A stretch of DNA of 64,000 nt from Branchiibius sp. NY16-3462-2 (lineage in GTDB: Bacteria > Actinomycetota > Actinomycetes > Actinomycetales > Dermatophilaceae), in the NCBI RefSeq assembly GCF_001594145.1, contig NZ_LVCF01000040.1, positions 62,001-126,000 on the forward strand, given 5' to 3'. The translations under genes and the position numbers were made by a program. The notes beneath the pieces are model-generated. The model had not been told where the DNA came from and searched no databases. It saw nothing but the letters and a program-made list of their open reading frames with translations. Below are positions 1-7,857 of the stretch, piece by piece (positions within the stretch are counted from its first letter, which is position 1; each line of letters begins with the position of its first letter).

Positions 1-50
1 CGTCCCGGTACCGCGCCCGCCACTTTCCGTTGGGACGCTTCGCGATTGAG

Positions 51-551
51 CTACTCGGCATGGTCTATGTCCTCGAAAATGTCGGAGCCCCTGCCCGAAC
101 GGTTCGCCGGCGGCTGCCTGAAGTCGATCTTTTCGGCGCTGCCTTCCTGTGGTCGCTCATAGAAGTTTCGGAGCTGCTGGATCTCCTGCATGGCCGCCTC
201 CAACAGCTCCTCAGCTCGTCGAAGATGGACAGCCGTAACCCGGCGTCCGGCTTGACGTGCCGTCTCCCGCAGATTGGCGTAAGACTGCGTTGCCGCCCAC
301 AAGCTCGTGCCGAGCAAGTCGTCGAGCGCGCCGACTTCGCCCATCGAAAGTCCCTGAGTTCCGTTCTCGACCCGCGACACCGTCGTCTGTCGCCAGTGAC
401 CAAAGCCGGCGTTCGCCATCTCCTTGGCGAGCCGCTCCTGCGACCAGCGCTTCTCCTGTCGCGCATGCTTCACCCCAGCCGAGATCGTGTTCATATCGCG
501 GCTGCCAGCCTCAAAGTGCAGATCGTCGAAGTCGCGGGTCTCGTCGGTCAC
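51..551 (-). CDS. XRE-family repressor of the phage-like element
   Basis: A 166-residue protein. A Cro/C1-type helix-turn-helix lies at about residues 22-80 (AGVKHARQEKRWSQERLAKE, then TTVSRVENG), and the C-terminal half is helical and charged. It reads leftward and is divergent from the excisionase-like gene, which is the usual layout of a temperate-element switch. The chosen start is the GTG at 551; an ATG lies 19 codons downstream. It is inferred to bind the paired AACAC-N5-GTGTT palindromes between itself and the rightward genes. The HTH family is seen directly; the repressor role is inferred from position. Confidence 0.8.
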   Translation of the reverse strand: MTDETRDFDDLHFEAGSRDMNTISAGVKHARQEKRWSQERLAKEMANAGFGHWRQTTVSRVENGTQGLSMGEVGALDDLLGTSLWAATQSYANLRETARQAGRRVTAVHLRRAEELLEAAMQEIQQLRNFYERPQEGSAEKIDFRQPPANRSGRGSDIFEDIDHAE

Positions 552-562
552 TGAATGAACCT

Positions 563-577
563 AACACGGATGGTGTT
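563..577. promoter_or_regulatory. Operator O1 of the element switch
   Basis: AACAC-GGATG-GTGTT is a 5-bp-arm palindrome with a 5-nt centre, just upstream of the repressor start. It overlaps the -35 box of the predicted rightward promoter. Its wider context, CTAACACGGATGGTGTTGA, matches the second site at 618-636 read on the other strand. Confidence 0.65.
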
Positions 578-604
578 GACAGTCACCGGTAGCGCGTGTA
601 ATCC
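576..604 (+). promoter_or_regulatory. Predicted rightward promoter of the element
   Basis: A consensus -35 TTGACA at 576-581 is followed, after 17 nt, by TAATCC at 599-604, preceded by TG. It would drive the excisionase-like gene and the genes downstream. Operator O1 covers its -35 box and O2 lies just past the expected start point, so repressor binding would block it. Confidence 0.55.
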
Positions 605-617
605 TCCTTGCATAGAG

Positions 618-636
618 CCAACACATTCCGTGTTGG
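618..636. promoter_or_regulatory. Operator O2 of the element switch
   Basis: CCAACAC-ATTCC-GTGTTGG is a perfect 7-bp-arm palindrome with a 5-nt centre. Its reverse complement, CCAACACGGAATGTGTTGG, matches the O1 context at 16 of 19 positions, which supports both being sites for one dimeric repressor. Confidence 0.65.
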
Positions 637-660
637 CGCGCACTAGAAAGGGCCGCACCC

Positions 661-864
661 ATGACCACCACCACGAAAAACGACTTGATGACGCTGGAGG
701 AAGTCGCAGCCTGGCTGCGCAAGTCCCAGTCGCAGCTTCGCTGGATGCGGCACAACCGAACCGGCCCGCGATCCGCCCTCATCGGCGGCCGGATTACGTA
801 CCGCCGCAGCGAGGTCGAGGCCTGGCTCGACGCGCAGTTCGACGAGGACGACCTCGCCGGGTGA
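661..864 (+). CDS. Excisionase-family helix-turn-helix protein
   Basis: A 67-residue protein whose whole length is a MerR/Xis-like winged helix (HTH_17 type). It has the typical LMTLEEVAAWLRKSQSQLRW start and a YRRSEVEAWLD end. Such proteins act as excision directionality factors or small DNA-binding regulators in mobile elements. It is the first rightward gene after the operator region, with ribosome-binding sequence AAAGGG about 8 nt upstream of the ATG. Its partner integrase is not in the window and would be to the left. Family assignment is good; the exact role (excision or regulation) is inferred. Confidence 0.75.
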   Translation: MTTTTKNDLMTLEEVAAWLRKSQSQLRWMRHNRTGPRSALIGGRITYRRSEVEAWLDAQFDEDDLAG

Positions 865-933
865 CCAACCCGACGACCAACCAAGCACCACCCGGCGGAT
901 CCACGTCGCCGGTCTACAGGAAAGGAACGCACG

Positions 934-1332
934 ATGAGCACTACTAAACCCGCACCATGCCCGCCCTGGTGCACCTGGGACCACACCCAAGACCCGGAAC
1001 CGACGCACCCCGACGACGACGTCTACCACCGCCAGATCATCCACGACGACCCGTTCTGGACGATCGAAGTTGGCGCGTGCCAGCGATCCGACGGCACCTT
1101 CGCCCCCGTCATCGGTGCGAACATCGGCGACGACTTCGCGCCCGACGAAGCCCGAGCCCTGGCCCGCGACCTGTTGCGCGCTGCCGACGTCCTCGACGAG
1201 ATCCTCCGCAATGAAGTAGCCGCCGCCGAGCAGCAACTCGACGGCGGCCAGTTGGCGACCAACTTGGGAGAGGGTGCCGCCTCAGACTCTATCCGCCCAC
1301 GAGGCCGGCGGAAGAAATCCGCGACGCGATGA
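934..1332 (+). CDS. DUF6907-like protein
   Basis: A 132-residue protein. The N-terminal CPPWCTWDH motif (residues 9-17) is typical of the actinobacterial DUF6907 family, which is common in actinophages, conjugative elements and streptomycete genomes and has no assigned function. The C-terminus is basic (RPRGRRKKSATR). A clear AAAGGAA ribosome site precedes the ATG. The gene overlaps the next by four bases (ATGA), placing it in the rightward operon of the element. Confidence 0.65.
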   Translation: MSTTKPAPCPPWCTWDHTQDPEPTHPDDDVYHRQIIHDDPFWTIEVGACQRSDGTFAPVIGANIGDDFAPDEARALARDLLRAADVLDEILRNEVAAAEQQLDGGQLATNLGEGAASDSIRPRGRRKKSATR

Positions 1333-1988
1333 CCTGGAGCAAACTGTCGGACGACTTCTCCGACGACTGCTGGACACTCACCGACGCGGCCTTCCGACTA
1401 CACGTCGAGGGCCTCGTCTGGAGTAACCGCAAGCTCCTGGACTGCCGCATCCCCAAGGACGACGTCCGCCGGTTCGCGAGCCACCCCGAGATGGTGACCG
1501 AACTGGCGGACGTCGGCTGGTGGCAGGACGAGGGAGACGCCTGGCTGATTCGTCATCACGCCCGCTACCAGCGTCTGAAGAAGGACGTCCTCAAGCAGCA
1601 GGCCGCAAACGAGGCGAACGGCAAGAAGGGTGGCCGCCCGCGACGAGAGCAGGCCCAAGACCTCGACGAGAAAACCCAATCGGTTAGCGATTCGGTAAGC
1701 GAAACCGAAACCGAAAGGGACAGGCCAGGACAGGACTGGCAAGGAAGGGAAGGCGGTCTGAAAACCAATGATCACGACAAGCAAAACCCAGCCGAAGCCT
1801 GGCCCGAGGATCTTCGTGATGATCCCTTCTTCGCATCATCATTCGTCGCCCAAGATGTGCCCGTCGTGAACCCGACGAGCAACCGGTCCTGTGCCGACTG
1901 CGGATCCACCGACGTGCAAGCGGGCAAGGCCCGCTGCGAACACTGCCTCCCGATCTTCCTATCCGGCGGCACAAGGAGGTCAGCATGA
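1329..1988 (+). CDS. Phage replication-type DNA-binding protein
   Basis: A 219-residue protein. The first 95 residues (MTWSKLSDDFSDD, then a winged-helix-like segment ending in HHARYQRLKKDVLKQQ) resemble the N-terminal domain of actinophage and satellite replication-initiation proteins. A glycine/arginine patch (GKKGGRPRR) and a low-complexity acidic linker follow. The C-terminus has a CxxC...CxxC zinc-ribbon-like pair (CADC, CEHC). The position between control and packaging genes fits a replication role. The assignment rests on resemblance, so the function is tentative. Confidence 0.5.
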   Translation: MTWSKLSDDFSDDCWTLTDAAFRLHVEGLVWSNRKLLDCRIPKDDVRRFASHPEMVTELADVGWWQDEGDAWLIRHHARYQRLKKDVLKQQAANEANGKKGGRPRREQAQDLDEKTQSVSDSVSETETERDRPGQDWQGREGGLKTNDHDKQNPAEAWPEDLRDDPFFASSFVAQDVPVVNPTSNRSCADCGSTDVQAGKARCEHCLPIFLSGGTRRSA

Positions 1989-2242
1989 CCGACACCCCAC
2001 TTCAACGATCGATCACCGCACGACGACGCGCCACCGCCCTGATGCTGCACTACCTGGCCGACGACCTCGAAGGAATGCAAGCCATCGTGACCGGCGTACC
2101 CAGCGACGAGGCCGGCGCGATCCTGATCGGCATGTGCGAACTAGCAATCCACGCACAACCCGCTCTCGCCACGCCCACGGGCATCGAGGTCCTGCGCGAC
2201 CTTGCTGCCCGCTTCGCACTCCAAGAGGGGAACCCCGAGTGA
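1985..2242 (+). CDS. Small hypothetical protein of the element
   Basis: An 85-residue, mainly helical protein with no family I recognise (MTDTPLQRSITARRRATALM and an acidic middle). It overlaps the upstream gene by four bases and the HNH gene by GTGA, so it is probably translated by coupling. The overlap pattern and intact frame support a real gene. No function is assigned. Confidence 0.6.
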   Translation: MTDTPLQRSITARRRATALMLHYLADDLEGMQAIVTGVPSDEAGAILIGMCELAIHAQPALATPTGIEVLRDLAARFALQEGNPE

Positions 2243-2796
2243 AACCCTGCATCTCCTGTGGTGAACCCAGCGACGCGACCCGCTGCGACCAGTGCCGCCC
2301 ACCCAGCACCCCGAAACCCTCGTCGTGGCGCATGGGATACGACGGCGCATGGATCCGGCTATCCAAACGAGCGCGCCGACTACAACCGTTCTGCACCGAC
2401 TGCGGAGCCACCGACGACCTGACCGTCGACCACTCCCCCGAAGCCTGGCAACGACGAGACGCCGGCCTCCCGATCCGCCTCGTCGACGTCGACGTCGTCT
2501 GCCGATCTTGCAACGCCAAACGAGGACCAGCCCGAACCCTGGGGACACACCCCCCAACCGGGACAACAAGAGTCCGCCGACAGGCGCGAGCACCGTTACT
2601 CACCCAGCAGCGAGCCGGCGAAAACCAGCCAGGATCCACCGGCAACCCATCCCCACCCGAAGCAATCAAGGAAGACGGCCTTGCCTCCCTGCCGCACACT
2701 CACTACCGCCCATCGAGTCGCTTGGATGGTGCTTCCGATCGCGATCATCAGAGATCCGTACGTGACAAGTACCCACATATGGGAAGCCTCGCATGA
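2239..2796 (+). CDS. HNH endonuclease, packaging type
   Basis: A 185-residue protein. It has an N-terminal zinc-ribbon pair (CISCG, CDQC) and an HNH core of FCTDCGATDDLTVDH followed by VVCRSCNAKRG at about residues 53-95. HNH proteins next to the large terminase are needed for cos-site cleavage in HK97-like phages and in gram-positive cos phages and satellites. The start is the GTG at 2239, which overlaps the previous stop. The last 85 residues are low-complexity and not protein-like, so a DNA signal such as cos may be embedded there. The stop overlaps terL by ATGA. Confidence 0.8.
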   Translation: MKPCISCGEPSDATRCDQCRPPSTPKPSSWRMGYDGAWIRLSKRARRLQPFCTDCGATDDLTVDHSPEAWQRRDAGLPIRLVDVDVVCRSCNAKRGPARTLGTHPPTGTTRVRRQARAPLLTQQRAGENQPGSTGNPSPPEAIKEDGLASLPHTHYRPSSRLDGASDRDHQRSVRDKYPHMGSLA

Positions 2797-4259
2797 AGGC
2801 CGGCCCAAAAGCCGCGGTCAATCCCGATCCGCTGCCGTTCCGTCCTCGCTCGACCGTGGAGTCCGAACGCTTCGCCGCGTTCGCCGAGAAGTTCCTGCGG
2901 ATCCCCAAAGGCACTGATGCACGGGGCAAGCTGCGGCTGCGCGACTGGCAGATGGACATTGCCCGCGACGTCCTAGACTCCGGTGCCCGCACCGTGGGCC
3001 TGATGCTTCCCAGAGGATCCGGCAAGACCACGCTGAATGCCGCGATCGCCCTCTATGCGTTCTACTGCTGGGGAGATGGTGCCAACGTCGTCGTGTTCGC
3101 CGTCGACGAACGACAGGCCGGTCTCGCGTTCTCCGCTGCCCGGCGCATGGTCGAACTGTCCGAGGACCTGACCGAACGCACCCAGGTATTCAGGGACCGG
3201 CTCTACCTGCCGACCACCGATTCCAGCTTCCAGGTCATGCCCGCTTCGCCGGCCTCCGCCGAGGGTCTGGACTACGTCCTTGCGATCGTCGACGAAGCCG
3301 GCGTCGTCAACCGGGACCTGTTCGAGGTCGTGCAACTGGCACAGGGCAAACGGGAACGGTCCGTCCTGGTCGCGATCGGCACCCCTGGCCCGAACCTTGC
3401 CGATCAGGTCCTGTTGTCGCTGCGCGACTACGCCGCCGCCCACCCCGAGGATGAATCGCTGCGCTGGCGGGAATGGTCCGCGGCCGGCTTCGAGGACCAC
3501 CCGGTCGACTGTGAGCACTGCTGGACGATCAGCAACCCGGCCCTGGGCGACTTCCTGCACCGCGACGCCATGACCGCGTTACTGCCACCCAAGACCCGCG
3601 AAGCAACGTTCCGACGCGCCCGCCTGTGCCAACTGCCACCAGAGGACTCCGGGACGTTCCTGCCTCCTGGCTGCTGGGACGCCGCCAGCACGGGTGAGCC
3701 GATCCCCGAGGGTGCCTCGGTCGTGGTCGCCCTCGACGGGTCCTTCTCCGACGACTCGACCGCCCTGGTCGCTGCGACCGTGTCCACCGAACCTCACTTC
3801 GACGTCCTGCGGGTCTGGGAGAAAACGGCCGACGAGTCCTGGCGGGTGCCGATCGTCGAGGTAGAGGACGAGATCCGCCTGGCCTGTCGCCGGTTTGACG
3901 TCGTCGAGGTCGTGGCCGACCCGTTCCGCTTCGCCCGGTCCTTGCAGATCCTGGAATCGGAGCGGATCCCGGTCGTGGAGTTCCCCTGGTCGCCGCCGCG
4001 CGTGACCGCCGCAACCGGAGACTTCTACGCCGCCGCGGTCGCCGGCAAACTCACCCACTCCGGTAACCCGGTCCTGGCCGCACACATCGCGGCCGCCGTA
4101 CTGCGCGAGGACTCCCGAGGGGTCCGGATCGACAAGGCCAGCCGATCCCGCAACGCCCGCAAGATCGACTGCGCTGCGGCCGCACTCATGGCCCACTCCC
4201 GCGCCGTGTGGCGCGCCCGTAAACCCACCCGCCGCCGTGTCGCGGCATTCAAGAGATGA
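2793..4259 (+). CDS. terL: Large terminase subunit
   Basis: A 488-residue packaging motor. The ATPase domain has Walker A LPRGSGKT (72-79) and Walker B VLAIVDE (162-168). The C-terminal RNase H-like nuclease has acidic residues at D315 (ALDGSF), D376 (VADPF) and D459 (RKIDCAA). It would translocate DNA into the prohead and cut it. The length is normal for the family and no key motif is missing. It is flanked by HNH and portal genes with four-base overlaps. No small terminase is recognisable upstream, which is unusual for a complete phage. Confidence 0.92.
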   Translation: MKAGPKAAVNPDPLPFRPRSTVESERFAAFAEKFLRIPKGTDARGKLRLRDWQMDIARDVLDSGARTVGLMLPRGSGKTTLNAAIALYAFYCWGDGANVVVFAVDERQAGLAFSAARRMVELSEDLTERTQVFRDRLYLPTTDSSFQVMPASPASAEGLDYVLAIVDEAGVVNRDLFEVVQLAQGKRERSVLVAIGTPGPNLADQVLLSLRDYAAAHPEDESLRWREWSAAGFEDHPVDCEHCWTISNPALGDFLHRDAMTALLPPKTREATFRRARLCQLPPEDSGTFLPPGCWDAASTGEPIPEGASVVVALDGSFSDDSTALVAATVSTEPHFDVLRVWEKTADESWRVPIVEVEDEIRLACRRFDVVEVVADPFRFARSLQILESERIPVVEFPWSPPRVTAATGDFYAAAVAGKLTHSGNPVLAAHIAAAVLREDSRGVRIDKASRSRNARKIDCAAAALMAHSRAVWRARKPTRRRVAAFKR

Positions 4260-5596
4260 GAGAGAACCACATGACCACCACTGACCTGATCAAAGCCCTG
4301 TCCGACCGCCTGGACAACGCACAAGCCCGCATCGGGCTACTGGACGCCTACTACGACGGCAACCAGCCGCTTGCGTTCCTGGCACCCGACGCCCGGGAGG
4401 CCCTCGGTGACCGCTTCGGGCGCATGTCCAGCAACATCCCCCGCCTGGCCGTGACCTCCCTGGCCGAACGGCTGCGCGTCACCGGCTTCACCCGCGACGG
4501 GCAACCCGACCCCGCCCTGTGGGCCGCATGGCTGCGCAACGACCTGGACCAGCTTGCCCCCGTCGCGCACCGAGAAGCCCTGACCCTGGGACGCTCCTAC
4601 GCCCTGGTCTGGGCCGACCCCGACGGGCGACCCCGCGTCAGCATCGAATCGGCGCGGCAGGTCACCACCATCACCGACCCCGCCACCCGCGCCGTCGTCG
4701 CCGCGTTCAAGCGTTGGGTCGACCCGGCCGCCCGGAAGGGGTACGCCGTCCTGTACGAACCCGACCAGATCACCCGGTACGTCTCCGACGCCAACGTCGC
4801 CGACCCGGCCGCGCTGCCCGCGACGTCCTGGACCGCTACCGGCACCATCCGCAACCCGTTCGGTGTGGTGCCCATGGTCCCGATCGTCAACACCGACCGG
4901 ATCCTCGACCTAGACGGCGCATCCGAACTGGACGACCTCATCCCCCTGGTCGACGGCCTCAACAAGGCCCTAGCCGACCTGCTGGTCACCTCCGAATACT
5001 TCGCCCGCCCCCGCCGCTGGGCCACCGGTCTCGAGCTCATCGAAACCGACGACGGGCAAGTCCAGAACCCGATCCCGGACGCCATGCGGATGATGGTCTC
5101 CGAATCCCCCGACACCAAGTTCGGGCAACTCGACGCCGCCGACCTCGCCAGCTACGAAGCCGCCGTCCGGGTCCTACTCGGACAGATCATGGCCGTGTCA
5201 GCCCTACCGGCACACTTCATCGGCATCACCAGCGCCAACCCCTCATCCGCCGACGCGCTACGCGCCGCCGAGGCATCGCTGGCCGCCCGCGCCGAAGCCC
5301 GACAGGCCACCTTCGGACGGTCCTGGGAAGCCGTGGGCCGCCTCGTGGTCGCCGCCTCGACCGGCACCGATCCGGCCGCCGTGGCCGTGTCCTGCCAATG
5401 GGCCGACCCCTCGACCCGGTCCGTGGCACAGGAAGCCGACGCCGTGGTCAAACTGTTCTCCGCGGGCCTCCTGCCAGCCTCGACCGCCCTGGCCAAACTT
5501 GGCTACTCCGACGACGAGATCGCCAGCATCCGTAGCGCACGCCGCGCCGAAGCCCTCGACAGCGCCGGCGTCGACCTCAAAGCCGTGGCCTCATGA
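4256..5596 (+). CDS. Portal protein, SPP1 gp6-like
   Basis: A 446-residue protein of the phage portal Gp6-like family. It begins with a helical segment (LLDAYYDGNQPL), followed by a beta-rich stem/wing region and a helical crown rich in alanine. Twelve copies would form the DNA entry vertex of the capsid. The ATG at 4256 overlaps the terL stop; the ATG at 4271 is an alternative start with a purine-rich site upstream. Full-length and intact, and followed directly by a MuF-like head gene, the usual order in siphophages. Confidence 0.88.
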   Translation: MRENHMTTTDLIKALSDRLDNAQARIGLLDAYYDGNQPLAFLAPDAREALGDRFGRMSSNIPRLAVTSLAERLRVTGFTRDGQPDPALWAAWLRNDLDQLAPVAHREALTLGRSYALVWADPDGRPRVSIESARQVTTITDPATRAVVAAFKRWVDPAARKGYAVLYEPDQITRYVSDANVADPAALPATSWTATGTIRNPFGVVPMVPIVNTDRILDLDGASELDDLIPLVDGLNKALADLLVTSEYFARPRRWATGLELIETDDGQVQNPIPDAMRMMVSESPDTKFGQLDAADLASYEAAVRVLLGQIMAVSALPAHFIGITSANPSSADALRAAEASLAARAEARQATFGRSWEAVGRLVVAASTGTDPAAVAVSCQWADPSTRSVAQEADAVVKLFSAGLLPASTALAKLGYSDDEIASIRSARRAEALDSAGVDLKAVAS

Positions 5597-6126
5597 CCTA
5601 CCGGGACCTACTGCGACGCATCGGCGACGACACCGCCGCCAACGTCACCGCGATCTACGACAGCTACACCGAGGGAGACCTCGACGACGACGAGACCGCC
5701 TCACTGATCGCCGGGACCATCGCCAACGCCAACGGATCCGCGGTCGCCCTGGCCGACGTGTCCCTCGCCGCGACCCTGACCCTGCAACTACGCCGCGCCG
5801 TGGCACCCCTCGGGCTGCTGCCGGCCGCCAGCGACACAGAACGGCTCTACAAAGCCGCCACCACACTCCTGACCTCCGAGGACACCACCACCGAGCGCGT
5901 GGCCCGCCTGGGACGCAGCGAACCCCTCGAAGCCGCCGCGACCGCCTACTCCGAGGGCATCGCCAAATCACCCGAGGTCACCGGCTGGACGCGGGACGTC
6001 AGCCCCGGCGCATGCCAGATCTGTCAAGACCTCGCCGGGACCGTGCTGCCCGACGACGTCGAGATGTACCACCACACCGGATGCACCTGCACCCCGGTGC
6101 CCGTCACCGAAAGGAACGAACAATGA
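5593..6126 (+). CDS. MuF-like minor head protein
   Basis: A 177-residue protein immediately downstream of the portal gene (ATGA overlap). The C-terminus has a metal-binding-like motif, CQICQDLAGTVLP then HHTGCTC, as in the MuF/gp7 head morphogenesis family. The N-terminal two thirds is helical. MuF proteins are minor capsid components associated with the portal. This one is shorter than canonical MuF (usually over 250 residues), so it may be a reduced form. The call rests on position plus the C-terminal Cys/His pattern. Confidence 0.65.
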   Translation: MTYRDLLRRIGDDTAANVTAIYDSYTEGDLDDDETASLIAGTIANANGSAVALADVSLAATLTLQLRRAVAPLGLLPAASDTERLYKAATTLLTSEDTTTERVARLGRSEPLEAAATAYSEGIAKSPEVTGWTRDVSPGACQICQDLAGTVLPDDVEMYHHTGCTCTPVPVTERNEQ

Positions 6127-6569
6127 CCGACGACACCACCCAGACCCCCGACCCCGACGTCCAGGAACCCGCCGTCGACGTCGAAACCGACACGGCCACA
6201 ACCGAACCGGACACCCAGGACACCACGACCGAGGACGAACCGGACACGTTCCCCCGCTCCTACGTCGAGAAGCTACGCAAGGAAGCTGGCGACGCCCGGG
6301 CCAAAGCAAAGGACCGCGACGACCTCGCCGGCCGGCTACACGTCGCCCTGGTCGCCAGCACCGGACGCCTGGCCGACCCGACCGACTTACCCTTCGACGA
6401 GGACCACCTGACCGACCCCGCCAACCTCGACGCCGCGATCGAGGACCTCCTGACCCGCAAGCCACACCTTGCCTCCCGGCGACCTGTGGGAAACATCGGT
6501 CAAGGTGTCGGAGCCCTGGACCAGACTGGTCCCAGCTTGGCCGGGATCCTCCGCGCCAACGCCCGCTAG
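6123..6569 (+). CDS. Scaffold-like protein
   Basis: A 148-residue acidic protein. Residues 1-40 are Asp/Thr/Glu-rich and disordered. A short helical core (YVEKLRKEAGDARAKAKDRD) follows, and the C-terminus is flexible. This is the composition and position of siphophage scaffolding proteins, between portal/MuF and major capsid. The ATG overlaps the previous stop. No protease domain is visible, so processing of scaffold by a phage protease is not supported. An upstream start at 5499 only overlaps other genes and was not used. Confidence 0.7.
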   Translation: MTDDTTQTPDPDVQEPAVDVETDTATTEPDTQDTTTEDEPDTFPRSYVEKLRKEAGDARAKAKDRDDLAGRLHVALVASTGRLADPTDLPFDEDHLTDPANLDAAIEDLLTRKPHLASRRPVGNIGQGVGALDQTGPSLAGILRANAR

Positions 6570-6585
6570 AAAGGAACCCGTCACC

Positions 6586-6879
6586 ATGGCAAACCGCGAC
6601 TTCGAACAGTGGATCCAGCAGAAGGTAGACGCCTGGTGGGATCGCCTGTCCCCAGCTTCCCGAGGCACACTCGGCGCGGCCGTCGACGACGACAACCTGT
6701 CTCCGGAAGTGGTCTCGCTGCTGATCGAATCTCAGTGCCCCATCGGTCCGGTCGCCACCAAGTGGGAAGGCCAGGAGGACTACTCCTGGTCATGGTCTGA
6801 CCGCATACAGGACTTCGTTACCAGCCAGACGAAGCCAGCCAAGAGCGCCTACGAGACGCACGGCCTAGAGGTTATTTGA
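6586..6879 (+). CDS. Orphan protein in the head module
   Basis: A 97-residue protein, Trp-rich (WIQQKVDAWWDRL; YSWSWSDRIQDF), unlike any structural family I know. It starts at the ATG at 6586 with AAAGGAA upstream. It sits between scaffold and major capsid, where phages encode decoration, size-determination or maturation factors. Its own stop is followed directly by a palindrome and a hairpin, separating it from the capsid gene. Function unknown. Confidence 0.6.
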   Translation: MANRDFEQWIQQKVDAWWDRLSPASRGTLGAAVDDDNLSPEVVSLLIESQCPIGPVATKWEGQEDYSWSWSDRIQDFVTSQTKPAKSAYETHGLEVI

Positions 6880-6927
6880 TACCCCCTTGGGGTATACTGA
6901 CGGCACGGTCCTGGTGGCCGTGCCGTC
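6879..6927 (+). promoter_or_regulatory. Palindrome plus hairpin before the capsid gene
   Basis: Two adjacent inverted repeats. ATACCCC-N3-GGGGTAT lies at 6879-6895. A 10-bp stem, GACGGCACGG paired with CCGTGCCGTC across a 9-nt loop, lies at 6899-6927. A -10-like TATACT sits at 6893-6898. The hairpin lacks a U-run, so it may be a partial terminator, an RNA processing site or an mRNA 5' stabiliser for the highly expressed capsid gene. The first palindrome looks like sites of CsoR/FrmR-type repressors, but no such gene is present here. Confidence 0.45.
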
Positions 6928-6984
6928 AACGTTTGCGGGACTGGCTCCCGGCGTGAATCTCATTCCACGTCAAAGGAGTCCATC

Positions 6985-7857
6985 ATGGTCAACAGCACCA
7001 CCACCGCGGCCGAACTGACCGCCGAGCAAGTCCAGTCCATCCTCGTCCAGCCGCTCACCGACGCCAGCGTGTTCCTGGCCTCCGGCCCGAGGATCTTCGA
7101 CACCAACGGCTCACAGGTCCGCATCCCCAAGCTGGGCGCAGCCACCAGTCCCGACTGGATTGGCGAGAACGAAGCGATCACCGAAGTCGACGCTGACTTC
7201 GACGAGATCACCCTCCTGCCCTCGACGATGAAGTCGGTCAAGGTCATCACCCGCTACAGCAACGAACTGGCCCGCCAGTCCATCGTTGCCCTGGACGCCA
7301 CCTTGCGGGACCGCCTCGTGACCGACGTCGCCAACAAGCTCGACGTCCAGTTCCTGTCGGCCTCCGGTGACGGCACCACCACACCGAAAGGCCTGTTCGC
7401 CTGGGCCGGTACGCAGAACGTCGCCGTAGCCGGCGCACTGACCCTGGACGCCCTGATCGACGCCTGGGGCCTGGCCCTGTCCGGCAACGTGAACATGTCC
7501 TCGCTGCGCTGGCTGATGAAGCCGCGGGAGTTCGTCAAGCTGCGCAAGCTCAAGGACGGCCAGAACCGTTACCAGTTGACCCCGGACCCGACCCAGGACG
7601 GCGTGTTCCGCCTGTTCGGTGCCCCGGTCACGGTCACCAACCGGATCCCGGACACCACGGGCGGAGGCCCGACCGCACGGGCCGCCCTGGTGGACTTCTC
7701 CCAGATCGCCGTTGCCCGCGACCTCGCCCCCTCGGTCAAGGTGCTCACCGAGCGTTACGCCGACTACGACCAGCAAGCGATCCGAGTCGTGGCCCGCTAC
7801 GACGCCGCACCGATGAACCCGGCCGCGGTCGTGACCCTGTCCGGTATCACGATCTGA
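6985..7857 (+). CDS. Major capsid protein, HK97 fold
   Basis: A 290-residue HK97-family capsid protein. Features are an N-terminal helical arm, the conserved strand region (RIPKLGAATSPDWIGENEAI, then STMKSVKVITRYSNEL), a long spine-helix region, and the C-terminal TVTNRIPD and KVLTERYADYDQQAIRVVAR strands. It forms the icosahedral shell. The length equals a mature-type capsid without a long cleaved delta domain, consistent with the separate scaffold gene and absence of a protease. Ribosome site AAAGGAG precedes the ATG. Confidence 0.9.
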   Translation: MVNSTTTAAELTAEQVQSILVQPLTDASVFLASGPRIFDTNGSQVRIPKLGAATSPDWIGENEAITEVDADFDEITLLPSTMKSVKVITRYSNELARQSIVALDATLRDRLVTDVANKLDVQFLSASGDGTTTPKGLFAWAGTQNVAVAGALTLDALIDAWGLALSGNVNMSSLRWLMKPREFVKLRKLKDGQNRYQLTPDPTQDGVFRLFGAPVTVTNRIPDTTGGGPTARAALVDFSQIAVARDLAPSVKVLTERYADYDQQAIRVVARYDAAPMNPAAVVTLSGITI

